Shown piece after piece: positions 35,033 to 47,349 of a stretch of DNA of 64,000 bases. The first letter of the stretch is position 1. Every line of letters begins with the position of its first letter. A model generated the notes under the pieces. The model ran no database searches. It saw nothing but the letters and a program-made list of their open reading frames with translations, and was not told the origin of the DNA. The translations under genes were made by a program, and so were the position numbers. The stretch is from positions 28,780,167-28,844,166 of the forward strand of contig OY282610.1 in assembly GCA_958298945.1 (NCBI GenBank). The letters run 5' to 3'. This DNA is from Atherix ibis (lineage: Eukaryota; Arthropoda; Insecta; Diptera; Athericidae).

Positions 35033-36469
35033 ATGAAATACCTGACTACTGGTTTTCGAACGGCATGCTCATTGTTGGGAGCAAATTCGTCGCATTTGAG
35101 GATCTGTAATCCAATTGTTAACTTTAACGGATTTCAGGAGCGTTATTTTTGCTGTGAAAGAATGTCTGTTCCAGGATTAAAACCTTTTTCCGAGAATTTC
35201 TTTTTGCGTCAGGTAAATTGAGTTTTACAATAATTATATAATTAATTTATTTCGTTAATATTTTCGGAATTGTGGCCAATTTTAATATTTTAGAAAAGAA
35301 TAATTTAGCAAAATTTGAAATTAGATTAATTAAACTTTATGTTATTATTATATGCAATAATATAATTATTATTCTTTGCTCTCATATAATTGTTTTTTCT
35401 CCCCTTCTTTTAAATGCGGTTCAGCTTTTTGATACTATTAGCAGTACGTATACATATTTATTAGCCGATGTTGATAAGAGAGAAGCTATCCTTATTGACC
35501 CCGTTCTTGAGCATGCCGAACGTGATGCGAAATTAATACAAGATCTTGGATTCACCCTTAAATATGCAAGTATGTATAGATAGATATTAATTAATATAAA
35601 TACGTTTTTTTTTATGTAATCTTTTTTTCATATCATTTTTGGAAAATTTTCTTCACACTTTTACTCATCTATGTGCATAATGCTCTTGTATCCATTATAT
35701 TGATTTTAATTATCATCAGTTTTATTTCGTTATTATATTGTTCAATTTATATGATAAATGTACAGTGAATACGCATATGCATGCGGATCATATTACGGGT
35801 ACGGGATATTTGAAGAAAATTTTGCCCGAAGCCCAGAGTATTATTTCGAAAGCTAGTGGAGCAAGAGCGGATATTCATTTAGACGATGGGGACAAGGTAC
35901 AGTTTGGTGGTCATGAAATTGAAGCGGTTGCTACGCCTGGTCATACCAACGGTTGTATGTCGTTCATTGTACACGAACAAGGAATTGTATTCACTGGAGA
36001 TGCCCTTTTGATACGCGGATGTGGACGAACTGATTTCCAAGAGGGCAGTGCTACAACACTTTACGATTCCGTTTATAGCAAATTATTTTCGTTACCAGAT
36101 AATTTTCGCGTATATCCAGCGCACGATTACAGGTATAATTTTTACTTTCATAAATTTTACAATATTCAAAAGGAGAAAAAGCAAAAAAAAAACATTGAAA
36201 ATAAAATGATTTCACAAATAAAGGGGTCAGCTGGAGAGTACTATATACGAAGAGAAACATTTCAATCCAAGGCTAACTAAAGATCTTGATAGATTCGTTA
36301 AAATAATGGACAATTTGAATTTGCCAAAACCGAAAATGATTGGTAATTTTTTTCAAAATCTTTTACTTTTTCTAATTAAATTACAATTGTTTTTTCTGTG
36401 TATGAAATAAACTTAGATGTAGCGGTTCCTGCAAATCGTGATTGTGGACTCTACGATATTCCCAAATAG
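35033..36469 (+). CDS. ETHE1: ETHE1 persulfide dioxygenase, mitochondrial
   Basis: Five exons: 35033-35212, 35425-35569, 35766-36132, 36224-36342 and 36417-36469, giving 287 residues, close to the usual length of 250-290. The start is chosen for its CAAAATG context; the frame is open upstream to 34823 but that part looks like leader. The enzyme oxidises glutathione persulfide to sulfite in mitochondrial sulfide breakdown. It is a metallo-beta-lactamase fold with one Fe(II). The motif THMHADH is at residues 111-117. Metal ligands by family alignment are H112 (HxHxDH), H168 (PGHTNGC) and D187 ([15 protein letters not shown]); their spacing of 56 and 19 residues equals that of human His79, His135 and Asp154. 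Residues 1-43 have few acidic residues and look like an import signal, and Met44 could start a cytosolic form. All splice junctions are GT-AG and keep frame. AATAAA follows at 36582. Confidence 0.95.
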
Positions 36470-36581
36470 AAATATAAACTGATATATTGAATTTTTGTTA
36501 TCATTTCTATAATAATTTTTTTTTAATATACTTATTTGTAAACTAAAATAATATAAATTTGTTCAAAACATGGAAAAATGC

Positions 36582-36587
36582 AATAAA
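36582..36587 (+). other. polyadenylation signal AATAAA of ETHE1
   Basis: AATAAA 113 bases after the stop codon, with a second one a few bases on. Confidence 0.55.
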
Positions 36588-36599
36588 ATTAAATAAATT

Positions 36600-38980
36600 A
36601 TATTTGATAACATAGTAAAAATTGTTTGAATTCTTTTATTAATATAATTTCTATTCTGTACAATATATTCAGCATTAATGAGATATTTTGGATTTCGAAA
36701 ATTTTAATTTCATAATTTTTTATATACAATATTTATCTATTTTCATTTTTGAAAAACTTTTCGTTAGATGTATGATATAAAGTGCACTTATATACAGATA
36801 TACAATATAAAAAAAAATTAACAATCAATAGAAATTGTTCAATATTTAAACAGTGCTCTTCGTAAATTCTTTTTGCCGAAATTTCTATTTATTTATAAAA
36901 TAAACATAATTAATAGAATTTATTTTTTCAAAAGAAAAAATTTGGTTCACAATTATTGTATAAAAGCAAATTTTTTGATAGCTATAAGAACATAAAAATT
37001 ATGATTATATTTTCTTTGGAAATTAAATTCACTATTGGAAAAATATGTATTTATTTCATTGAGTTGATTCGAATCAAGTGGTTTTGTCAATTTACTGAAT
37101 AAATAAATTTTCTTAGCAGTGCCATGTACCAGTCAGTATATTATGTTCTTGGTAGTTTTTTATTTTTTCTTTAGTATATTTAGAGAAAACGAAGAAAATA
37201 TTATACATTATGAAGATAATTGAAAAATTTATTACAAAAAAAAGAAGAAAAGTGAAGAAACAAAATTGGGAACAGTTACCTAAATTGTAGAAATTATTGA
37301 TGGATGATAGTTAAAAAATAAAGTGGAAAATAAATAAGAATATGATGGAAAGTTCAAACCGAAAATGAAGAAGCAATTTCAAAAGAAAACTATTTAAAAA
37401 ATTTTCTTTCGATCGAGTGTTTTCTAGTTGAAATTAAAAAGAAAATGACAACCATCTTATATGGTGGTGTGGAGTTTTCTTGTTATTGGCATGTACTTAT
37501 GGTATATCGTCCGACCCAGTTGGCTTTATTGTTGTCCTTATAGTTCGATTCGAATTTGATATTTTTCGACTTTCTATCATTAGAAAATTTTCCATTTCCG
37601 TAAAATATAGATTGTATTCGTTTCGATTTATTGTCGTTGCATAAACACATACAAAAAGGGATGATTTTTGAGTAGTAGGGAGAAGAGGTATAGTCTTTAG
37701 TAAGTTTGTTCCCCCTACATGCTCTTATATGCTAACAACGACAACCTATATTTTTAAATTAAACAACATCCATCCCCATATTCGATACTCCATCCTTGGT
37801 ACTCCTACTATTTCCAAGTTTCTATAAGAGTGCATGTCACGTGCCTATAAGTGTCAAATCAGTCATAGTACACACTTATTCGTATAGTCTGTATGGTAGA
37901 GTATAAGAAAAATTATTAGCTCTGTCTTTCCATTTTACTCAGATCTAAGCAGATCACTTAAAGGAGGAAGAAACAAGGAACACTGCAGAAAAAGCTCTGT
38001 GCTCTTCCTAGAAGCATTTTATTGTCATTTGAAATGTTGTGTTTGAGGTTGGTGAGGCGCTAAGATGAATACATTTATTCTAAGCCAAATGATATAACAG
38101 TGGTACTGGGCAGTCGGAAAAACCATTCGACTAGAACCGATGATATGAGTCATCGCCATCATAATATCTTAAACGTTGCTTACATAACAATAAAAATGGA
38201 ATAAATTGCTTGGGGTATTAAACTGTTTATACACATGTACGAACGCAGAGCACATACTCGGCAATTGTTCAAAATTGTTGGGGATGTGCATAGACACGCC
38301 GTTGAACACATCGTAAACGTCATTGCCATTATTGTCAGTACGAAAAGTTTTTTGCAAATCATCATGACTATAATTAAAAAAAAAATCATATTTTCCTCCC
38401 CTGCTACACTCACTAATCTTAACTGTTGACAAGAATTGTCTGATTTATCTTGACGATTTTACAGTATTGCAGTTTATTGCTGAAAAGATAACGTCTTTGA
38501 AAAATTTTGTCAGTGCAAAAAAACTCTCAAACAATATTATTCCATTTATTGCGTTTATCATAATTAAATATTTACGCGCACACAAATACGTAATTTTTGA
38601 CAACATATACATATAATTATTTACGTATACTATTAAAATGTATAATGTAATGTAAAAAAAAGGTTTTTTTTGGAAATACATGAAATATTTTAGTAACGAT
38701 TATATAAGAACACAGTTAGTGTTAAAAGTGCTTATGAACGAACGAATTATTAAATAGTCAGCGTAAAAATATGTTTAAATTCGTATTTCTGTATAAATAC
38801 GAATTTAATGTAAACATTTTCTTGCTAAAAAAAATTTAATAAAATAATCAACAAAAAAAAATTATTTTATTAATTTTTAATTCATCTGTTAATGTTCATA
38901 AATAATTTTAATTAATTAAGGGCGCTCAATCTTTAAAATTGACTTAAAATAATTGTTTATATGTGAACTATTGCGGATAT
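36600..38980. other. intergenic DNA, no gene called
   Basis: A+T-rich to about 37430, then more balanced to about 38450. A minus-strand frame of 87 codons at 38169-38432 has no recognisable similarity and lies in sequence open in three frames; it is not called. Confidence 0.45.
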
Positions 38981-38982
38981 CT

Positions 38983-39175
38983 TTATTGCAGATCAAAGTA
39001 CGTACGATACCGTCATTATTTGGAAATAACTGCTTCGTTTGCATGAGATGATCCGTTAGGTCCAATTTTGGATAATAATATCATAAATCCAGGTGGGAGG
39101 GTGTTGTTGGTTTATTGACATAAACCAAGGGTAGACAAATGTTGCTCTTCGTTGATTAAAGTGCATCTCTCATAG
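38983..39175 (-). mobile_element. mariner remnant C, internally deleted
   Basis: On the minus strand 39170-38985 broken frames give MHFNQRRATF (like MWFQQDGATC), VYVNKPTTPSHL (like VYANKPTTLQHL) and IIIQNWT-stop-RIISCKRS (like VIQNWTxRIxxCKxSRG), in the order of a mariner C-terminal half with the piece between the first two deleted. It is too short to be autonomous. Confidence 0.6.
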
Positions 39176-39335
39176 AAAAATGAAATCCGTTTTCTTTATT
39201 ATTTCAGAACTTTTCTTTTACAAATCTGCTTAAATTAACTAAGTAAGTTAATCGTTCAAGTCGTATGTAGACACTTCGATGGTAGGTCTTCATTCGAATT
39301 GGTTAGTGTAACTATGCTGTGGCTCTTTATAATAC

Positions 39336-40850
39336 ATGAAAAACTTGCATACGGCTCTGTTCTATCATAGCCCCATAAAAAGAAGTCTAAAGCTGAGATC
39401 ACACGGTCCTTGCAACTGCACGAACCAGTTTGTGTGTCGTTCGTTCAATTTTAAAAGTACACAGACTGGTTTGTACAGCATATCATACGATCTGCGCAAT
39501 GCATGAATTTTTACTATGCACGAATATTAGGAAAAAGGTATTTCACGAATCAGTGCACGAGCCGGTTCGTACTTTTATCACACGGCTTGCCTTTTGTATG
39601 CATCCGCACGAACCAAAAAGTTCGTATGGCGATCGCGCAACATTGGCAAATTTTGGTCGCTTGCTATTTGTGTTCCGATGCTATGAGTTTTTCTGTGAAT
39701 TATTCTTCATTATTTTATTTTCTAAGTGAAGTGGACGTTAAAATGTATTTGTACTAAATTGAGGAGAGCTACAAGCAGCACCTACTGTAGTCACATTTGG
39801 TGCATATTTTCTGCCAGTTTGGCTATCGATTGGTTGCGGGCTTGCCAGACTTTATTTACTAGTTCTCCGATTTCACTTTGCGGTGAGTAGTACCGTGCCA
39901 TATCGAATATTATAATTTTTGTGTTCGGCACACGAAAAATCTCACAAACTAGGATGCTGCTCAACAGCTGTAATTAATGCACGTATTTTTCGTTCTTTGT
40001 GTGGAAAATTCGTCGTTGATTAAATTCTGATCGTCACACAATAAGAAAAATTTAAAACCAGTGACATGTACGCCAAAAATAATTCTTATGTGTCAAATAG
40101 TTGCAATTCGTGCAATATCAAATACACCATAACACACGAGCCGCACAAAGCCCGAATTTTGGTTCGTACAAACATGCACGAACCGACCATTTTTCTAGGT
40201 TCCTGCAAACAATTTCGACTATCACACGATACGTGCAGGTTTTAAAGCTTATTGTACGAATAATTTCTTGTTGAAACCACATGTCGACTAGATGCAGTTC
40301 TTATATTTCGGGTAAAAAAAGTTCAAAATCATCGAGCGATAGCGGGCGCCATTAACGGTAACGTTGCGGACAGCGTCATCTTTAAAAAAAATACAGACCG
40401 ATGATTCCAAGCAGTGAATTTTTCTGAGTGTAATGGCAGTTCTTATTTTGCCTGTGGTTGTTCATCAGACTAAATGCGACAATTTTAATTATTCACACAT
40501 CCATTCAACTAGAAATGAGCTGCATCGCTGAACGCAATTTTTTGGCAAAAAACGGATTTTCCTCAAGTGGTTCGAAGGCCCACTCACCGAAAATTTGATG
40601 CTTTGGCTGGTTGTTCGGCTTCAGTTCTTGGACGAGCTGTATTTTATACGCTTTCAGACCAAGATCCTTGCGTAAAATCTTCCACATCTTCCACCAACGC
40701 TGGATGCCGCAGCAGCAATATTTTCCTCTGTACGTACTCTACGCACTCGGGTTCGCGGTTTGATGTCAATAGTTGCTTGCTCAGTAGGTCAAAGCCCGCG
40801 TAATACATTTTTCACAGAGCACGAATAAAATTGAATAACTTGTAAGCGTT
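39336..40850 (-). mobile_element. mariner remnant B, split by an insertion
   Basis: From 40780 downward on the minus strand frames give VRTEENIAA, LRKDLGLKAYKIQLVQELKP, LEENPFFAKK, the first catalytic Asp block (decayed SDAAHF / LNGCVNN), GIIGLYFF, VNGARYRSMI (other frame) and VDMWFQQ near 40265. The protein then stops matching. LDFFLWGY, which belongs about 45 residues later, appears at about 39395-39360. The 0.85 kb between is a different element (39398-40249). It is the best-preserved mariner in the window but has several frameshifts and is inactive. Confidence 0.8.
39398..40249. mobile_element. non-autonomous DNA element inserted in mariner B
   Basis: This segment interrupts mariner B. 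It is flanked by an imperfect direct repeat (CTAAAGCTGA at 39394 side and TTAAAGCTTA at 40239 side), consistent with an 8-base target duplication as made by hAT-type transposases. Both ends hold repeated short motifs in both orientations: GCACGAACC and its complement GGTTCGT(G/A)C, and TCACACG. Such subterminal repeats are typical of hAT-like non-autonomous elements. It has no transposase frame. Exact ends and inverted repeats are not resolved. Confidence 0.5.
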
Positions 40851-41520
40851 GTTCGAATGTAAGTAAAATGGTAATGCTATTTGAGTATGTTTTGACTTTT
40901 ACATAAAAACAAAAATATAAAAAACCAAACAGCAAAAAAAATATACCCAATATATTATAAAAATTAATTAATTAATTAAGATTGTATAAAATTAAAAATC
41001 AAACTTTGTAAAAAATATTCACAATTAATTTAATTTGTTTAAAATAAATGTTATGTATTGTTTCATCATCAATATCATTTTTACATATAAAAGTTATATA
41101 ATATTATATATTTTATTTTTTTTATATAAATAAATAATCGATTTATTAAAATCAATCAATAGTTATAGTAATAAGGATAGTTTTCTCAAAATAATAAATA
41201 ACCATGGGAACGAAAATAACAAAATATCATTCAAATATTAACACAATATTAATTTTGAATATTTCGCATATGTTAACTTAAAGTTTTCTACTTTAAAAGT
41301 GGAAGAAAAATATTTTCCTATTTAACAAAAATAAATTAAATAAAACAAAATCTGAATAAAATTTAAAAGTTATACAAAATTTTATTTTATGAATTTCTGC
41401 AATTTACTTAAAAGAAAAAAATATTAAAATAATAAGGGTGGGAAGTCATTTACGAGATATGAATATGTACGTGCGTAGGTAGTAAGAAGACTTAATATTT
41501 TTTTCTTCCCGTTGGTTGCT
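40851..41520. other. A+T-rich DNA, nothing seen
   Basis: No coding frame or recognised repeat. Confidence 0.5.
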
Positions 41521-42030
41521 GAAAATTTTGCCAAAATTCACTTTTCAAATTAGATCTTGGAGAGAAAAAATATTAAAAATTCTTTAATTTTTATAAATAT
41601 TTTTGGAATTTTAATTTGCATATAAAAATTGTATATTTTCTCGCATAATTTTGATAAGATCAAAAAAGTGCAGAGAAATTTTTCCAATTATGTTTTTTTG
41701 TTTGAATAAATACTAAAGTTTTTTTTCTTTTTTACAAAAGATTACCGATTTTTAAATAATTTAGGTTTACATTATTAAAAATTACAAATTATTATTAACA
41801 ATTTAAAATTTTACATTTTTCGTTTGACTTAAAAATTATGAATTTAGAATGATCCATTTTACAGTTTGAAGTGTATAGCCTTGTATATTTAAAAATTGTG
41901 AAATATCTATATTAAATAATATAATATTTATTTAGTTTAAAATTTGCCAATTTTATATTATAAATTGTTTAACTTATAAAAAATTCGTAAAAATTGTAGA
42001 AATTTTTAAAGGAAAAGTGCTAGTTCTACT
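41521..42030 (+). repeat. dispersed repeat family B, plus copy, upstream of mariner F
   Basis: About 500 bases match, in reverse complement, 50200-50640. Anchors include CTTGGAGAGAAAAAA, AAATTGTATAT, GATAAGATCAAAAAAGTG, TTTTACAGTTTGAA, AGTATAGCCTTGTA, TTTAGTTTAAAATTTGCCAA and the run into TAGC(C/T)ACGTTTCG. In both places the match leads directly into a mariner fragment, so repeat and mariner were probably one unit. Confidence 0.7.
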
Positions 42031-42600
42031 ATAGCCACGTTTCGCGTTACAAAGAGGTAAATTCTTGCTCGGTTGATACGTAAAAATGCAAAATTGTCAT
42101 ACATGGGGCTCTAAAAAGTGCAAGTTACTATTATAAAGCTATTATATTCTTATAAAGCATCTGTCTGCTGTGCATTTTGGTCTAAATATATCATTGGGTC
42201 GTACTTTTTAGAAAATGAAGAAATAGAGACCGTTACTGTCAATTCCGACCGCTATGATGACCGACATTTTCTGCTCAAACTAAAATATATTAATCTAAAC
42301 TATATGTGTTTTTAATAAGATGATGCCAAAAATTATATAACACAACAAATTTTTCCGTTTTTGTACAGAAAAATTTCACGGGCGCGTAATTCCGATATTT
42401 GATGATGCCAAATGGTCTCCAAGACATTGCGATTTGATGCTGTTAAATTTTTTTCTTTTAAGACTATATAAAAGACTATATCTATTCAGATAACTGTCGA
42501 ACTTTAGAACATTCAAAATTTAACATCTCTCAAATAATAGCCCGAAATGTGCGAAAAAAATCTTAAAAAAAAATCTTTAAAGGATCGAGTCGTGCAAGGA
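42010..42600 (+). mobile_element. mariner remnant F
   Basis: Plus-strand frame 42165-42250 gives VCCAFWSKYIIGSYFLENEE and IETVTVNSDRYDD, matching mariner VWCAFWSGGIIGPYFFENE and VTVNGDRYR. Downstream 42370-42450 retains a decayed IPIFDDAKWSPRHCDL-like segment in the position of the NWPPRSCDLTPLD block. Several stops; inactive. Confidence 0.7.
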
Positions 42601-44325
42601 GTCTCATAAAAGTTATTTAAATTAAAAAAATAATATTTCATAAATAACAAGTCTTAAAAAATATATTAAAATAAAATTTTTATCAATATCAAAATTAAAA
42701 ATATATTTTATTTAATTTTAGTTTCCGAAGTGCAAATTGAATAACCCTTAACTTCAAAGAAAAATGACTTCACTTTAAAATAACAAACGGAAAAATGTGT
42801 AAACTTTTTTATAAAAAAAACCCTTAATTTTATAAGAAATAAAATTTTTTAGAGTACAAGAAAAAAATACTATTAAATTGAACTTTTTTTTTGTTATCAT
42901 TTCAAGTTTGAAAATTATAAGCATTACGACAATAAAAACCTATCAAATATGTACACCAGAGGACGAAGCCCAACAACTTTTATTATCGAATATTTAACTG
43001 GAAATTCTTCTCTATATAAATTCCCTTCATTTTCAATATTTATACTCCGTACAATATTGATAATTAATTTAATAATAAAAACTTCCTTTTCTACAAAAGC
43101 TGTTATACAAATTTTTGCGAAATTTCGAAGAATCTATCTTTAGTCTCTTCCTTTTAGTAAAATATTTTCCATTAAAGTCCATATAAATTGGAAAAATTAT
43201 TATTCTGGCGTACTTAGATTTTGCCTGAGGATATCCATTGTATTAATGAAAATGCTTTGGATAAATTGAGTGTATTCTTTTAGATATTTTGACTGTGTTA
43301 TTTACTAAAGAATAAATGGGAAAAGTTTTAGATAAAAAATCCTATTAAGTTTATCTGAAGGAGTAAATTCAAAATTTGAAAAAAATACATACTCTCAATA
43401 AATATTAGTATACTATGAAGAAATTGCTTTTATTGTTAAACTGTTGCGATTTTAAGATAGGACTCCTCCTTCTTATACATCATTTCTGTTTTTTATTTTA
43501 ATTATTATTCATTAAAAATAAGTACTTTATACTATTCGATAAGCTAAGGGAGGATAATGTCCTTTTTTTAATAATAAAAATCAAACGTTTGCATATAAGT
43601 TTGGAATATACTTAGAATACGTATTTGTGCAGCCAATTGACATTTGTCGAACAATTCGGCGATCGCGATCTTTGTTTTCGGAGAGCGAGGCATTCCGAAT
43701 TAATTGCATTGCATTGGACGGGCAAATGGTACGAGTAGTAACTTTCAGGCCGGATTTACTATTTTCCGCAGCTGAAATATTTTTTCGTCAACGGATTTGA
43801 CAACGGTTTCTTCGACGAAATCGAACCCAGTATTTTCCAACAATTGTTTTTCACACTAAAACGACCGGCAAGCGGCGCAAATCGAAAAACAAAAATCATT
43901 TCATGCACACATGGTCTGCTTCACACAAAAACACAAAGCAAAATATCCAAATTATGAAAAATTCGCGCCTCAACATGAAGAATGAAATCGCCAAATGGCT
44001 TCAGGATCGTGGCGCTATAAACTGGCCTCTAGCACATGTCTAATGGACTTGACATACAATCAAGCAAACAAATTTTCAAATGTGCTGTGTGTTCAAGCTC
44101 GATACCCAAAATAATCGAGTGTCTTCGAACTTTTTCGATCGAGGAGAATATGTGTATGCCGTCCAACATGTTCGACTATAATTAATGTTTAATGAAGGAT
44201 TTTCAATTAAAGGCTCTGATTATTTAAAATTAAATAAAAAGTAAGTTATGGCATATATTTGCAGATAATAGTAAATTTGATAACATTTTTATTTTAAAAT
44301 AACATCGTTCAAATGCTCACCACGG
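42601..44325. other. A+T-rich DNA with one G+C-richer island
   Basis: 43600-44190 is much less A+T-rich than its surroundings. Plus-strand frames contain MKNEIAKWLQDRGAINWPLA, reminiscent of the WP-x-x-SPDLNP end block of Tc1/mariner-type transposases, but the match is too weak to call. No other feature seen. Confidence 0.3.
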
Positions 44326-44329
44326 ATGA

Positions 44330-44985
44330 GTTTCCTCATAACACTCCAGCCTGGGAAGTGTTGTCAGTTTATTGGCATAGACCATTGATTTAACGTGGAC
44401 CCATATTGTTTTAACTACTATGTGGCAAATAAATATTGTCAAAGTCCATAATGACAAATCGGAGCCAAAAAAAACTCAGTAAGTTTTTCTGAACGCGAAC
44501 GAAGCTCTTGGAACTGTTGTGTTTGCTTTTCGTCCCAGATCCGACAATTTTGTTTATGCTTAGTCGCTTAAGATGATTTTTTAATCAAATCCGAGAACCG
44601 TTTCCAACTGCTCAAGGGCTCAGTCAGCAAACATCCGACCCTTCACATGGTCTTGTGTCTTTAGTTAACAAGTCAATTAAATCTTGTTTGGATGTAGATC
44701 CAAGTATTTTTGCAATATACGCGTAGAAAGAGAGATAATTTCTTCACGCACACTTTGAGTCAAAGACGCAATATTTTCGTTCGACTGAGCATTTAATTGA
44801 CATATTGGCAGTTGCGCCTTCGGTAGGACGTCCATTTTGTTCATAAATTTCATACAGCCTACTGAACGTCTCATAATTATAAATTTTCACCATCTGCATA
44901 CGTTGTTGAATCGTAGAGTTCTTTACGATTAAATGGTAGCGCTGTCATTTGAAACGTCAAAGTAATAGGCTGTCAAAAATCAAAC
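44330..44985 (-). mobile_element. mariner remnant D, internally deleted
   Basis: On the minus strand from 44900, frames give QMVKIYNYETFSRLYEIYEQ and NGRPTEG, the mariner N-terminal DNA-binding region, then SNENIASLTQSVREEIISLS-like sequence, and near 44390 VYANKLTTLPRL from the C-terminal part. The catalytic middle is mostly missing. The upstream segment TTTGACGTTTCAAATGACAG resembles that upstream of mariner A. Confidence 0.65.
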
Positions 44986-45995
44986 TCCAGCCGAAAAATT
45001 GGACAATTTTTCCAAAAATCCGAGCATTTCTCAAATGGTATAATCGTGGTTTAACATAGAGTTGTACAAAATCGCAAAACAGTGAAATTTTCGACGGTCC
45101 CATCGAAATTTAAATACGAAACATTTTGTATGAAATTAGTTTGCTAACTTCTATTCCAGATCCTTAAAATACTTTTGTGTGGATTCGTGTGCACCATTTT
45201 GCATCTTGTCTAGATTGACATTATATGATATTTTAAAAGAGAATTTTTTCTAAATATTTTCTTAAAAACATTTCATTTAGTTTTGGATTTTGATAAAAAA
45301 TATGAATAAGCATTAATGCGCAAGGTAATTAAACTAGAAAATTTTATTGAAAAAATAAGTAAAATGATTTTCTTCGAAAAACGGTTACTGAGTAAGAAAA
45401 TGTTAGCAGCGATACGATTTTTTTTCCTATTCATTTGCGTGCTGCTAAAGTGTTGACCTTTTATGGTAAGTTTTTATTGTGTGTGAGGCATGCATGCTGT
45501 TGTTATGGAAACTATTTAATTATATCAATTTTCATTCCAAATAATTTATTTTGATATTTTTAGAAGAGAATGAAAACAGAAAATCTAATTCAATTATAGT
45601 CATTCATACAATATATTGTACTATAATAAAATGTTAATTAAATAAAATGAATTATTTTAAGGAACAAATAATGAATAAGCGACTGTGATCCGCAGCTCAT
45701 TTTTATTTGTGTTTATTTATGGGTAGTCATTATAATAATACCAATTAATTGGGGACAAACTGCTTAGATATTGTTTCGAAATAATTTACTCATAATATGT
45801 ATTTTATGAAATATCAAAAAAAAACTAAAAAAAAACAAAGAAAGGACAACTAGGATAAATATTTTGAATGTATACACTGCGGGCCAAAATTATGTGACCG
45901 CCTTGGTAGCAACTATTCATATATCTTCTTTTTTGGCCATAACAGGCTAACCGCAATTACTAAGTTCCTGCTCCTATTTGTGGCTGTAGTATCAG

Positions 45996-46620
45996 AAAAT
46001 TACAAATTTCCTTACTGTAGCTCTTTGAGTGAAGATTAGTCACCAGGTGCTATTTAAAGCGGAACTAACTGATACCACGAGGGTTAAGAACCCCACGGTT
46101 ATCCGTGCGACATGACCAGCTAAGGTGAGGAGCCTTAGGCTAAAACATTGTGGCTGTGGTTGCCACCTATATCGCAGGTACAATCATAGGACTGGTGCTA
46201 AGGGATGGCAGAATCCTGGGTGCTATCACTGCAGATGATAGTAGAGACTTAGGTAGACCTTGCTACTAACAGTTGGGGTAAATAGGTTGAGACCCCTCAC
46301 CGCAGGAATTGACGGAAGATTGAATGTTTGCCTGCTTAATGCATGGGACATGAAAGATGGTTAAGAGGAAGTAGAGCAAGAAGACGAAGAAGAGGAAATT
46401 ATGGCGTCGAAGCTTGGTATAGCTTATGCTCATGTGAGTTGGATTGAAGCGAGTTGGTATGATAAAGCACTCGTTAGCGTGCTAGATTATAGATTGACCT
46501 CCGTGCAACTACGTGAATCTAGTCAGCTGGGCTGGTGAAATCCATTACAGACAGGATTGTTTACGCGTTGATTGAGGGTATCTTAATTCCTATGGTCGGA
46601 GGCGGTCCGTCGTATTATGT
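45996..46620. repeat. dispersed repeat family A, copy 2 (inside the Tc1 element)
   Basis: Matches 8176-8981 in the same orientation, with the same shared blocks near both ends and a shorter, different middle. Nearby base changes show the two copies are old. The right junction is near ATTATGTCTAAC (46613) but is not sharply defined. Confidence 0.7.
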
Positions 46621-46759
46621 CTAACAATAGGTATGTCTTACTGTATAGACTATAGAAGGATTAATTTGATCCTTTAAATGTTGTCGAATGTTAAAAGCTA
46701 CTAAATCCTAATTTACTAAACATTTTAAAATATGGAAAAATATCGTGAAATTAATGTTG

Positions 46760-47335
46760 AGACTTACAGCACCTCAAATTTGGTACGAATCAAATCAAAG
46801 CCGTGCAAAACCCAGTGTCTCGAACAACAGCGAAAAGGCGATTGAGAGCTGCAGGTCTATTTTGGCGCGAGGCGGTAAGGAAACTACTACTATGCCGTTA
46901 AAAAAAATTGGAAAGTACCAGATCTTTGGGTCCAAAAAGAGAATCTTCATATGTCGCAGTGATGGAGCAAAAAAATGCTCCGGAAGCTTTGGTGCTAACC
47001 ACCAAGCAAATCGCTGGCTTGGTTATAGTTTGGGGTTGCTACTCTACGGATGGAGTAGGAGAATTAGTACCAATTGATGGAGTTTTAAGATAAGAGCAAT
47101 ACCTAAATATATTAGAGATCTACGGTCTTCAATCAGGATTTCGGTTATTTGGTGAAGGATTCTTTATGCAGCGGGACTAGAATCCTGAATATATTTTAAA
47201 ATTGCAGCAGAATAACGAACCTTAATATAGTTCGAGATTATCTAAAATAAAAAAAGGCATTTTTAAAATAACGATCTGTAAACCTCAGCCGCATTGAACT
47301 TGTGAAGAGTCCTTTTGCAAATTTGGAACAGTATT
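46760..47335 (+). pseudogene. decayed Tc1-type transposase
   Basis: Two overlapping plus-strand frames reconstruct, with breaks, a Tc1 transposase: SRTTAKRRLRAAGLFW (DNA-binding domain end), then AGLVIVWGCYSTDGVGELVP (the GGSVMVWGCFS-type block) and, near 47105-47190, LNILEIYGLQSGFRLFGEGF followed by a decayed QQDNDPKHTS block. Frameshifts and stops occur throughout, and the expected catalytic residues are lost or out of frame. It sits between matching terminal inverted repeats. Confidence 0.75.
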
Positions 47336-47349
47336 GGTTGTTTGTATGT

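Noticed and set aside
38169..38432. 87-codon minus-strand frame as a gene
   Set aside because: No family similarity, no splice or promoter context, and overlapping frames on both strands are also open.
38985..39150. BEL/Pao integrase tail reading (FPNNDGIVRTL)
   Set aside because: A neighbouring frame gives three mariner blocks in correct order, a better explanation.
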